Position numbers and translations under genes: made by a program. Source: Microvelia longipes (lineage: Eukaryota > Arthropoda > Insecta > Hemiptera > Veliidae). From it: 64,000 nt of DNA. This document shows positions 11,166-23,000 of the stretch, piece after piece. The stretch's first letter is position 1. Every line of letters starts with the position of its first letter. The stretch covers positions 81,004,444-81,068,443 of the forward strand of contig JACMZG010000008.1 of assembly GCA_018340805.1 (NCBI GenBank), given 5' to 3'. A model generated the notes under the pieces. That model was given only the letters and a program-made list of their open reading frames with translations, did not search any database and had not been told where the DNA came from.

Positions 11166-11565
11166 ATATACTAAGTTATCTTCTATTTCAGTTAGGGCAC
11201 CATATGCGATATTTGGTGCTTTATATAGTACTCCTATGACTAGTTGTAATTCTTTGCACTTTGCCTCTATCCAAATTTGTTCAGTGAGATCAGATTGAGC
11301 ATTTATTACTTTGCATGTGAAGCTATTTCTGACGTAGACAGAAATAGAAATTTATAACCTCCGTTTGCATCAAATTGAATCACGTTATACATTTTTTTGG
11401 ACAAAGTTTATTTATTCACTCTTGAAAAACAAAACACTATCAAGCACACCTTTTATCTATCAAATGTTTGTGAAATCAAATACAAATTATTTAATATTTA
11501 TGTTATTTTTTCTTAAAAATGAATGAAATTTAGCAATTCTGACGGATAAAAACAGCAATGAGCAC

Positions 11566-11859
11566 CATAGAGATGTATAATAGAAGGGGCATAGCCTATC
11601 TTATAACATTGACAGGCCTGAAACATTTTTTTGGGGCTCTCTATAACCTCATTGAAACCTCCTTTAAGAGTGAGTTGAAGTTATAATAAATCAATTGATT
11701 TTGGCTTCCCGCACATTGTTTGTGTTTTGATTTGTATTTTAACATTCTCCTATATAAGTTATTGTAATTTTGTACTGATAATTTGATTGTACTTATCATC
11801 GAGGGTGGTCAGGTTGCTTTTACGATGTTTCACATCGAAAAAGTATTAATATCTCTATG
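11566..11859 (+). mobile_element. CATAGAG-family MITE, copy A
   Basis: Begins CATAGAGATGTATAATAGAA and ends ATTAATATCTCTATG. It is flanked by ATGAGCAC (11558-11565) and GTGAGCAC (11860-11867), an 8-bp target duplication with one change. The interior matches copies B-E (GCATAGCCTAT..., AGGCCTGAAACAT, ACCTCATTGAAACCTCC). It has no coding capacity. Confidence 0.85.
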
Positions 11860-13663
11860 GTGAGCACACCTTCTATAATAAAAACAAAAGATAAGAGGTT
11901 TCCTTTTATTTACACAGGAACCCTACAGAGTAAGTAGACTTCATCTTTCACCCCCCCCCCCTTGAAATTACTTTAATTTGTGGTCAAAAAAGGAATTTTC
12001 TTGTCATATTTTATTTTTGTACGTATTGTTAATATCTCGATGTGCTTTTATTCTGAATAAAATAAGGTGAGCGGACATCCAAAGGAAACATTTTTTAAAT
12101 AATAAAAACTAACAAGTAATTTTATATCATAACAATTATATTTCATATGAACAAAAAAATCTACAAAATACACATTTTAAAAGAAAAATGAATGTGTCTG
12201 AAAAATAAACATTTCTTTTAACCACAAGGAGAAGTGATAAGAGAATATATTGCACAATTTCAAGTACGGTATTATTAGCTCATAATAGAACAGTTTAATC
12301 TTTTAGTTTGGAACATTACCATAAACTTTGTTACATGTATTGCTTAAATGATTTAATGGAATAAATAATATTCATGTTTATTGGACTTTTAAGTTCTTTT
12401 TGTACATTTGAGTCAAAATTGTACAGATTTTTTTAAAATTTATTAAAGAATATATATTTTTTTTGGTTTTACAATTTGGTGGATAAAACCACAACTATAA
12501 CAGTTAAAAGGAAGTGCAAAGTAGTAGGCCCGCAATCAGCTAAAACTTGCAGGGATGGGGGGACCTATTTTAACTTTAAGGGCCTTTATCTGAAAACTAT
12601 TATGTAAGTGGGGGGGGGGTGACATTTTTCACGGGGGTGAGGCCTTCCTTGCTACGAAACTGATGCATTTTTTTATTTTTATTATAAAATTTTGCCCATA
12701 AAATAATTTAATAAAATACTTAAATGTAATGTAACCTATTTACCTCTTCTCCAATTGGGAAAAGGATACGTCTTCGCTTTCTGCACCGGAGGTTTGGGAT
12801 CACAACCTAGTCTATGCTCTCATTTTTTATTACAAATAGAGTCACCTTTAATTACCTTGAGCACAGTAGATAGGAAAAAAAATATCTTTAAAGGTGGTTC
12901 CTGCAGAGTGAATTTCTTGATGGGCCAAAAGGCCCAAAAAAGGGCACTTTTTAGAGCAACTTACTTAATAAAAAAAGATCTTACTCCATAAAATAAAATT
13001 TGAAAAGTTGGAGAAAAAATTTAAAAGAAATGTTAACATAACCAGCAAAAATGTATAATAAGAGAAATTATTATTTGCATCCTATGAAATTATTATTTCA
13101 TAAAAAATAACTAATTATTTATTTTTATTAAGACTTTTTTCCTGAAATCACTGATTTGATTTATAATTCTTTAGTGACAATAACATTCTTAACTGTAGTT
13201 TGCTTTGTAGATTAAAAAATCATGGTTTTTAATTTTTACTATCTCAATGATTTTCAGAGTGAATTTTGCTTGTCAAATTATCTTGTCTACTACATCAATC
13301 ATGCCATGATTATTAATCAGTAATTAAATAATAATTATATAGTACTTTTCTTAAAGCATATATCATTTGTGTAAAATACTATAATGTGGGTTAGTAAAAG
13401 ATTTCAAATCCACCATTGCTTTGCTGCAACAATATATTTAGGAACTCTTCCCTGTTCTATAAAAATTATATTTTTTTAATTTAAAATACAAAATTAAATT
13501 TTAAACAGAACACTTTATATATATTCTGCAGTGCATAACTTTCCTCACACTTACAAGAACTGCTGCGAGTGAAATATGATTAGACCTGTAAGCTTGACCA
13601 TTACCCAAAATTCATACATTGCTCCAACAAATCAATAGTAAAATTTATGTCGTTTACTAATCC

Positions 13664-13756
13664 CTATTATTTTACAATTATAATAATTGTAAAATAAATT
13701 ATAATTATTTATTATTGTAAAATAAATAATAATTATTTTACAATTATAATAAAAGT
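13664..13756. repeat. palindromic AT-rich repeat cluster
   Basis: Three overlapping copies of TTTTACAATTATAA and its complement form nested palindromes. Confidence 0.65.
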
Positions 13757-15234
13757 CAATTTCATTTTTTACATTAAATCTATCACAGGCATTTAATAGT
13801 TATTTATATACCAAGGAATTAAAATATGCTATTATTTCCCAGAGCAGTTAGTTGGCTCCTAAGGTGAAAGATGAGGGAACCAAAGAATTTAACTCCCGAG
13901 GCGAAGCCAAGAGATGTATGTGTTTAACTCCTGAGGAAGAAGCCGAGGTTATTATTGTCAGGGGAAAATAGCATTTTACTCCCAAGGTGCACACAAGATT
14001 TTATTTCCTGACGTTGACATTATTTAATTATCTTACGTTTTATTGTATTTTATTATTTTTTTAGTTGGGCCTCCTTTATAAATTTTGGGAGTGCTACCCC
14101 TGGGAAAATGTTTAAAAAAATTTATCGGTCCCCATAACAAATTTAATTGATACCACTACTACTATGGAAAATACCTCCTACTGTAAAATTTGGGGGCTCA
14201 AACCCCAATAATAGGAAACAATTTTTTTACTCCTAGAGAAAAAGTAACATTTTACTCCCAAGAGAGTGAAAAGTAACTTTTCTCCTTTGGGAGTGATAAG
14301 TGCTACTTTGTTCCCTATAAACTAATCAACACATTATACACTGTCTGGAGATAAAAGAGTTATATTTTGGTAGAAGCTAATTGTGATGTTAGGAAAAGTT
14401 TGCTAGAATCGTTTCGCAGTTTGAAAAACAATGTGTAGCATAACTAACTAATTGTTCAAGGTATAAATTAATAAAGAAACATGAATTTAAACACAGAACA
14501 TAAATATAAATAAAATTAAACAAAAACATAAGTTAAAATGTAATAATACTGTCATAATAAATTATGACAGGAAACAACTACCACAATAATCTGTATTTTA
14601 GATTTTACAAGATGCATTATTTTTATATTTCAAAATATTTTACTTTCTTGTTGGCTTCTTGTTCTCTACCTGATGTTTTGATTTAAATAATATTCCTTAT
14701 ATAATTAATTTTATTATTAATTCATAAATTTACTGGCACATAATATATTTAATTAATTATTTTAATAATATTTTGTTTTAACGTTTTTTATCATTTTTAA
14801 AATAAAGAAAATAATAAAAGAAATCAACAACATTTCGATTTTTCAAAATAATATAAAATTAAAAAAAAGGATAATTTAATTTGTTTTATAAATTGAAAAT
14901 AAATTATTTATTTTACAGTTATAAAATATATTTACACTAACATTTAATACAAAATGACACTGGAATGTGGATTAATTAATTAATAGTAGAATAAAGTTGT
15001 AAAAAAATAAGTTTATCAACTAGTCTAGCTCCAGAGTCTACAGCACAAGATATGTGAATCTGCATCAGTATACAGCAATAATTATAACCTAATTATTATG
15101 AAAGTTTGACGTGAGAGAGCCAGTTATAAATTAAGTTCATTTCATTACAATTTGTTGAGGATTGATTCTTTGATGAAACCTTGTTTATCGGGATATTAGT
15201 ATAACAAATACGTGCTACCAAAATGTAAAGGGTA

Positions 15235-15600
15235 CTTTATAAATAAATGGAGGTACTACTATAGTACATATGTGTTCTACTATAGAATATGAGGATTTTA
15301 CTTAAGCTTTTGGAGTACTACCAAAGTATTTGGAGGACAATACCAGGTATATGAGGGTTCTATTAAAGCTTGTGGGGTGCTACCATAGGGAATGAGAGTA
15401 CTACCATATATTTTGGATTAATACACTAGTAAACAAGAGTGCTACCAAAAATTTTGGATTACTGCCATAGTAAATGAGAGTGCTACCAAATATTTTGAAT
15501 CACTACCATAGTAAATGAGAGTAGTACCAAAGATATTGAATTACTACCATAGAAATGAAAATAAACCTAAAAATTTTGTATTTCTACTAAAGTATATGAC
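15235..15600 (+). repeat. degenerate tandem repeat, about 40-46 bp unit
   Basis: Variants of TACTACCATAGTAAATGAGAGTG with CTACCAAA-ATTTTGGATTA repeat eight or so times. The array sits about 570 bp past the trh stop codon. Confidence 0.75.
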
Positions 15601-16089
15601 GGTACTCCCTAACCTTTTCACCAAGGAAAATGGGATTGATTTTTTACCTGAAAAGAAATGAAATGAAATTTTATCAAAAATTGTATGTATCCAAATTTAG
15701 AATAAAAGTTAATATAATTCAAATTTAACTGGACGCTCGATGTCAAACTTCCATTACTTTGCATGATAGCCTCTTCGTTACTTAATTTATAATATTTGAT
15801 AATACTGTTTCTTGTTTGATACATTATAAATCCTACTATTTGTAATAATTGCTAGATTTTAAAACATACAATAGAGTAAAGTACAGTAGATATATTTACA
15901 AAGATAATTTGTTATATTACAAACATTTTTTTAAAATTATTTTACAAACTTTATATAATTGTACCACAAGTTAATGAGTATTTAAAAGTAAACAATGCTT
16001 ATTTTACATGACACTCAGAAGGTGGTTATTTTTTTCCTTTTGGAGCACCAACAATTCATTTTTATATTATCTACAAAATAAATTATTTA

Positions 16090-16166
16090 AATATTGTATA
16101 TTTATTATTAAACTAATGATTAATATAATACAAAAGTACCTATTTTACAATTTTGTACAAAATTTA
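16090..16166 (-). terminator. likely start of trh 3' UTR with poly(A) signal
   Basis: An AATAAA hexamer (plus-strand TTTATT at 16101-16106) lies about 60 bases after the trh stop codon on the minus strand. In DNA this AT-rich the hexamer is not strong evidence, and a longer 3' UTR is possible. Confidence 0.35.
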
Positions 16167-17009
16167 CTATGATGGGGTCGAGTACCAGTTAGCTGGATTT
16201 TTAAGTGGATCAGGGTATGAAGGTGTTGGAGCTGGAGTCTTATTGTGATATAAATATGGATTAGGTCCATAAAATTGGGAGTTATCCATTGGTGGGGCTG
16301 GGTAAGGATCGATGTAGGGTTGAGGTTTAAGAGGTAATGGATCGGCTAAGTATTGATGTCTAAGTACATCTGTATACGACGAAGGTTCGTAGTGAGTTGG
16401 AGGGGCTTTATCTCGCGGAGAAACTGAAGATGGAGGCGTCATTGAATGATATTCATATGACCCTGGATAGAGGCCTGTAAACTCAGCTGCTTTTTGACCA
16501 AATTGATCGAACGAGTCCCCAGGTGGTGTTGGCAATGTACCACCAGCATTGACGTCTGGATAGTAACCTGTTGCTGGTCTTACATTGGCTCTAATAACGC
16601 TTTCTCTATTAGCGTATAGTTGCCTGAGTAAAGTACTAGCTGGAAGGGGTGCTTGCTGATGATGGTGGTGTGCTCCAATCCACTGAATAGTTGTTCGCTG
16701 CTGCTGAGCTTTCAGCAACGTATCAGTACTGAAGTCAGTTGGTTGTTGTACTTTATCCATAGTGGGCAAATGCTTAGTCATTGCTTGCTCTAAGTCTTTG
16801 ACTGAAGTAGGACCTGCATTTTCACTATCCTCTACAGGTGGTTTGGGACTTCCAGCTAAACCACTAGATTGACAGCTAGAGCTAGCTGGGCTGAGCACAG
16901 AATATCGCTTTCTAGCCACTCCTTCGTCTTCGCTGGAACAGCAACTACTCTCTTCTTCTCCTTTCCTCTTTCTACCTTTTTTTATTGGTCTACTCATCAT
17001 TGTACTCAT
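16167..17009 (-). CDS. trh: trh terminal coding exon (NLS, NPAS/Trh motif, Pro-rich C-terminus)
   Basis: The acceptor is aattccag, joining in phase 0. This exon encodes the last 280 residues and the TAG stop. Residues 8-14 (IKKGRKRK region) form a basic nuclear localisation signal, followed by an acidic Ser/Cys stretch ([13 protein letters not shown]). Residues 104-136 hold [14 protein letters not shown] and then [18 protein letters not shown], a motif shared by Trh and NPAS1/3 proteins. [15 protein letters not shown] and [13 protein letters not shown] follow. The last 70 residues are rich in Pro and Tyr, typical of a transactivation region. The in-frame ATG at the exon start is not needed as an initiator, because the upstream exon is in frame. 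Confidence 0.95.
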   Translation of the reverse strand: MSTMMSRPIKKGRKRKGEEESSCCSSEDEGVARKRYSVLSPASSSCQSSGLAGSPKPPVEDSENAGPTSVKDLEQAMTKHLPTMDKVQQPTDFSTDTLLKAQQQRTTIQWIGAHHHHQQAPLPASTLLRQLYANRESVIRANVRPATGYYPDVNAGGTLPTPPGDSFDQFGQKAAEFTGLYPGSYEYHSMTPPSSVSPRDKAPPTHYEPSSYTDVLRHQYLADPLPLKPQPYIDPYPAPPMDNSQFYGPNPYLYHNKTPAPTPSYPDPLKNPANWYSTPS

Positions 17010-20000
17010 CTGGAATTAAATATAAATAATTACTTTTTTAAGTTACATAGATTACACGTAGTTAGGAGCTCACTTCTTTAGCGCCTTATAGGTACAAACT
17101 CCCTATATAGTTACATTGCATTATTAGCACTCCTTCTTATCAAAGTGCTACAAACTTTAGCGAATCTCATCCTGAAATTTTAATGAGGCCAGAATAGTAT
17201 ATTGCTACTTAGTTAATGAGGTATAAAGCAAAATGACTTAGGTTGGGTCTTTTTATACCTTTCTTGATTTGAAGGTATAAGAATATTTTGAAAGAACAAT
17301 ATATTAATTTTTTTGTAAAATAGGAATACTATGTTTAATTGTTTCTCTATCAACCAAATACTTTAATCAGAATTAAAAAATATAATTATAATTTCACCAA
17401 AATCGCTGAACAAGTCTAACAAGTCTCTTAATTTTTAATCACACAAAATTCTTCCATTTTGTAGAAAGAGTTACCTGATGATCAGGTGGGTGTAGTTGTG
17501 AAGGTACTATAGGATGTTGTTGATCTAACAAACCTCTATTTCCATCACCAGTTCCTTCTGGTGATCTTTCATCACCCATTCTTTCACCAGTTTCTCGACT
17601 TCCTCCTCCTCTTCCTTCTGAAACAATTCAACATAATTATATATAATTTTACAAAAAAAATTATTTATTATACATTAAAGAACAATCAGAGATAGATAAT
17701 ACTTCACAGGTTTTCTTTTACTACTTCAGAACATTAATAGTGAGTATTACTATTCTGTGAACATTACTATTACTATTCTGTGAACATTACTAATACAGAT
17801 ATATCGTTACATATAGGCATACATGGGTTTGTTAGAATTTCCTAATGATTGAAAGGTTAATTATAATCTTAAATTGAATTAGGATTCTAAAAGAACTGGT
17901 AATGAATCGAAGAATCAGCTACCGTCGATACGACGAGCCCTCTGAAGATAAAGCAATTATCTTCAGAGGGCTCGTCCTGTTCATTGAGACTAGAAGTTAA
18001 TCACTGATATAACTTTATTAGTTGAGAGCTCGAGTGTTGCCTCCGCCTGCTGATGATGGCCTTATGTCGAAACCGATGCAGGGATATTCATATCCAACAG
18101 CAAGTATGGGCGGTAGCTGATTCTTCGATTGATTCTTCAACTTGCGGTAAATACAATCTTTTTAATTTGAACTTGTAATGACCAGTTTTTACAAATCCTA
18201 ATTAGCGGCAATGGCTCTCCAAACCTATTTAATCCAATCTGTTTTATAAAAATTTTAGCTCTTTTTTAAATATTTTTGTTGGGATAATTTGTTAGGATTT
18301 CAGTTTTACACATTTTTGCCATATACCACATTTTTTTGAGGAAAACATCCTGATTGGTTTGTTATCCAGTATTGATTATAGGTACTCATTGTGAACCAAA
18401 CGTAATAATTCCCTCCCCTTTTCACTGTATATGTGTAAGGTCAAATAATAAAAATAACATTGTACCTGGTGATTGAGATCCTGGAGAAGGATTTTCTGGA
18501 TCGTTATTGCCCGGTTCTTCTCTTTTTACTTTTTGAGCAGGAATATGTTCTTCAAGTTGACAACAATCCATTATTAAATTTTTGTATTCTCGTCCACTGC
18601 AAAGGAAAGAAACTATTCTTAAAGATCAAAACTATATACAACTGCATATTAGGTTATTTTTCTGTGGACAAAACTTCCAAGACAGACCTAGGAAACTATC
18701 AGAGGCTACAATCTAAGTCTTTTCATCTCTATAGCCATCAAACATTAAAAATTCATAATTTAATTTTAGGAAGAATTTAATCTCTTTGTATAAAGTAATT
18801 ATTCCCTCTAGGTCAAATATTTTCTAAACAAAGCTGTTTATAATAATTTTTCAATAGCTCAGATACATATTCATGAACATATTATTACTAGTGAGGCCAT
18901 TTTGGTTGAATTTTAAAACATCGAAAAAGTAACCAGAACTCCTTCGACCATTAATATAATCAAATTAACAGTAAACTTAAATTTTAAAATATAATGATAC
19001 AATTTCATAGTGGGTACCAAGCTTTAAACCTGGGTGTCCAAATTTGAGTACTTTGAGTGCTCGTATCGATTACGTACCATTTTCAACTTAGAGCACGAAA
19101 AACACACGATACAACAATAAGAAGAATAAATAACCCAGCTCTGACTGGGGGCCCCCAAATAATGATGTTAATATACTCTATACTATGCTCTAATTACAGG
19201 TAAAAATATTGACAAACTTTAACTGGCGGCTCAGCAACTTCATAATTTCAAGAAAGATTATAATAAGCTCTAATAGAGCTCCATTTGTAGGTAAAAGATA
19301 CACACAACTTTATCTTAATGATGTTAAGAAATACCTCACTAAGCTCTAATGGGGCCTCACTTGTTGGTAAAAGATGCAGTACGACTCTGACAGGGGCCCC
19401 GTAACTTAATTATGTTAAAATAGACTACACTAAACTCCATGCTGTCTGCATAAATGATACAGCACAACTTTGAATGGAGGCGTCACAACTTGATAATGTT
19501 TTGAAAGACCATACTGATACTCAGTGGGGCCTCATTCGCATAAAAATAATATAGCAAAACTCTAACGAGGGATAATAATATTTTATTTAATAATAATACT
19601 TTAGGGATGATAATTCGGCTACTTGGGGGTCCCTCACCAGCGCCCACCTCCTCCACAATGTGGGCTTTGAGGGCCCATAAATACACCTCTGTGCCCCCTT
19701 AAATAATACATCTCTAAGCCAAAAAAATGTTTCAAGCCTCTCAATGTACTGATATAGGGTATAATTCCTTTGGTAATATATCTCTATAAGAAAATCAATG
19801 TATCTTTGAAATCTATACATAGTCCATAATTAGTCGTAATTATAACTTCAATAATAACTTCAGTATTATAGTTGTTGGTGTTGATATTAGTTGCAATTAT
19901 GTTTTACTAAATACATAAAAAAAATCATCAAAAATAAACTTTAGGTAGATCATAAATGATTTTTAGACAATCTTAGAAACATGAGGCGAAAACTTACCTA

Positions 20001-23000
20001 AGAACATAATTGACACAGATGACATTCTGTTCATCGGAATTCTTACTACTACAGACCACAGTCGCACATGTCTGTACCCAAGTGTATCCTCCGTTCTTGT
20101 TCATCAGCCGATAGTAATGAGTCATTACTTGACCTTTGTTAATTACTAAAAACAACAACAAAGAAATTGTAAAAAAAATCAGATACATATACGTAATAAT
20201 GAGTACAACTGAAAACAGAGTAAACAAAATTTTGTCTTCAATTATCCTCATCAGTTCAGTCTCCATCTAAAGACTTAATAACTTTAAAGTTAGTTATAAG
20301 TTAATAGAGTTCAATTAACATTTTGTGGAAATGAGTAGTCTGTTGTTCACATTGTCTCATAATTCATAAGAAACATGACACCTAAATCTAAACATTTGAT
20401 ACTTTTTTCTATTATATTTAGCTTCGACTATATGTTAGTAATGGGATACTAAACTCACAACTTATTTAAGAGAATTTTCTTGGGAAAACTCCTTTCACTT
20501 TTGTAAAAAGTGATATTAATTTTTTTTTTTAAATTTATTAACAGAGCATATGGTCCAAAAACATATTTTCAGGAATACTTACAATCTATATGACTTTTCC
20601 TTAGTCTATTAGCATCTTCACCATGGCACAGTGTGTAGAGATTCATCCCTGTAATTTCATCCGCAGTATAGTCTAATAAATCTGCTATCCTGTAGATCAA
20701 AACCAATTAAAATTAATTAGTAATAATAATAATGCCTGTTTAGAGCCTAGCAGGTTATTGCAGTTGGTAGTTGGTAACAGTGCAATCCTGCCACAATCAT
20801 AGGAGAGAACCAATTAGAGCCCAGAGTTCTCCCGTAATATTTTCCGGAAATTAATATGCCACAAGTAGACTAGACGTTGTAGCGAGCCATTTGGTTAACA
20901 CTTCTAGTATAGTGTATATTACTGTGTAGGTAGGTATTTGAGTATATCTAGTGAGAGAGGTGGGGAGTAATACTCTTGCGTCTCCTGCAACCAATATGCG
21001 AGAGGGGCTCGTCTCTATAGAATGCATATTTTTTATCATTATACTATTTATGACCGTTAATCTAATATCAAATTATTCTTTTTTTAAATGCTTAATCTCT
21101 TGCACCTACTTTTTTAAAAATATTTTGATTTATTCTTCAAGAAATCAAGCTGTGTCTTAATTTATTGATTTAAAGTAAAATAATAGAGACTAAAGATAGA
21201 AGTCAACAGAAATCAAGCTCTGTCTTCATTTATTGATTCAATGTAAAATAATAGAGATATAACGATAGAAGTCATCAGACATAGAATTATAATATAATAT
21301 GAAGTACTGTTTAATTTAAAATAAAATACAATAAAATAGAGAAAGAAGAAAACAATTGACTTGAGTTCTATACAATTAAATTACTTTAAATTTATTAACT
21401 CTATACATGAAGATACAAAAAATACATTAACACACAAAAATTCAAGAATTAGACAAACACGATGATTAATTTATTAATATGAATCTTAAAATTTAATATC
21501 AATTTATTAATATGAATCTTAAAATTTAATATCAATTTATTAATCCATTACGGTCTTAATTAAAATAAATAATGCTTTACGAGGTATAATAAGGGAAGAA
21601 CTGTAAAATCAGAAGGGGTAGAATAGAAAGACCTTGTAGTTGACGAGGTGGGGGAAGTGGAATCGTATATCCCCATCTCTCTGCGAGCTGAAACAACTAA
21701 TATAAGTGTTAACCAAATGGCTCGCTACAACGTCTAGTCACAAGTAGCAGTATGTGTGGGTAGGTCAAACATAGTGAGTAAACCATCTATTTTTTTTGGT
21801 CACAAACCCTAAAATAATCCACCCCTTTTCATTTTCAATGCTCCAGCTATGAAAGATGAAAATGAGAAGTCTTGTCATTGTAGAGAATCTAGTTCCTCCT
21901 TGAACAGGGGTTGAACCTTTAAGTTCTTAAATTTTACCGATTAACTATAATAGGAGAGCGGCTGACAAGTTATAATACGTACCTTGGTTCACAGTGTGCT
22001 ATTCTGAAGTCAAGCGTAAGCCTCATGACAAACATATCTGTTTCTAGTCTAATTTCATGTACAGATGGGGGTGGCAGTGCTATGGCCAAACTAACCATGC
22101 CGAGTAATGGTGGTGATCCTTTACGACTATGTGAAAACTGGTACTGCGGCCTTAGACGGCATAACAGTAGTACTACCTGTTGACAGAAGATAGTCGAAAT
22201 ATTAATTTTAAATAGAGTCAAAATAATTACGAAGAGAAAATAAAGGAATAGCAGACAGTGTTGAACTTTCAAAATTTATATTTAATTAATATACATATGT
22301 GATATTAATTTTAAAATCATAAAACAAAGAGTTTTTATTTTTATTTTGTTCGTTGACATAAAAGTTATGATAGCTCGAAGTCATATAACTCCTATTAGTC
22401 ATTTTTTTTTATAAATTCTTTATTTTAACAGAATAAGAATTCAATACAATACATAGTAATAAGAAATTTAGACCTGCACTTTAGATTAATAAATAATCTG
22501 TGCAGGCAGGTTGTAATGATTTGTTCAGAGGTCAACCGGATCAACCCAGGCGCGGATTCAACCCAAATTCTTGGGAGAGGCGATTATTGCAGGCTCAGTA
22601 TAACTCAATTAATTTTGCATGAGGGCTTAGTATAACTTGAGATAGTTATACTTAAAGATGCAAGCAAGCTTAAGAAAATTTTGCTTTTTTAATTGATTTT
22701 TTTTATAAATTAAAAAAAATAACCGATGCTGCCTAAGGTACTTTCTTTTTCTTTATTTTTTTTCTCCATTTTTTGGAACTTGGGGAAGGGGGCGGCGATC
22801 GCCCCCTCCCCCTTGTATCCGCGCCTAGGTTAACCGTAGCGAGTCCGAAGCAATACGATCTTAAGCTTTGGGTAATCCATGACAATCTAAGGTCGAGAGA
22901 AGCTTGTCCGTATTAATATCATAATCAATTTGTTTTTAGGTTAAGCGTAGCGAGTCCGAAGTTTTATACGATCTCAAGTTTTGAATAATATGACATTTAG

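Larger units (their letters stand above)
8737..11400 (-). pseudogene. degenerate, 5'-truncated non-LTR (LINE) retrotransposon, endonuclease plus reverse transcriptase
   Basis: On the minus strand this reads as the C-terminal half of an apurinic-type endonuclease (11300-10608: VIGVLYKAPN, IILLGDLNEN, SLIDIIT, DISDHSLIDCEIS), a connecting segment (10600-10440: AIRAEKTAYIKWVQKN and FWRMIN), then reverse transcriptase (10435-9386). The latter has LLDYSKAFD at residues 199-207, PQGCP at 259-263 and CADD at 288-291, where YADD is expected. A further RT part lies at 9345-9037 and a C-terminal tail at 8961-8737, separated by one in-frame TGA. There are frameshifts near 11330, 10600-10440 and 9390-9345. 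It belongs to the Jockey/CR1-like superfamily; the exact clade is not resolved. It is inactive. Confidence 0.85.
2649..16089. other. intergenic region between the plus-strand gene start and trh 3' end
   Basis: Apart from the listed candidate exon, repeats, MITE and LINE, nothing recognisable was found here. Stretches 5770-6670, 6716-7560, 11868-13660 and 13757-15230 are plain AT-rich DNA with short spurious frames. Around 7590-7640 a G-run/C-run pair (GGGGGGAGGGGG...CCGGCTCCCCCC) looks like a transposon end, but the other end was not found. Confidence 0.6.

Noticed and set aside
19994..20266. Full 90-codon frame as one exon
   Set aside because: The first 40 residues are intronic; the acceptor at 20145 gives the conserved PAS-B junction.
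21970..22272. Start of the 100-codon frame as trh coding
   Set aside because: Sequence upstream of 22176 precedes a clear acceptor and does not match PAS-B.
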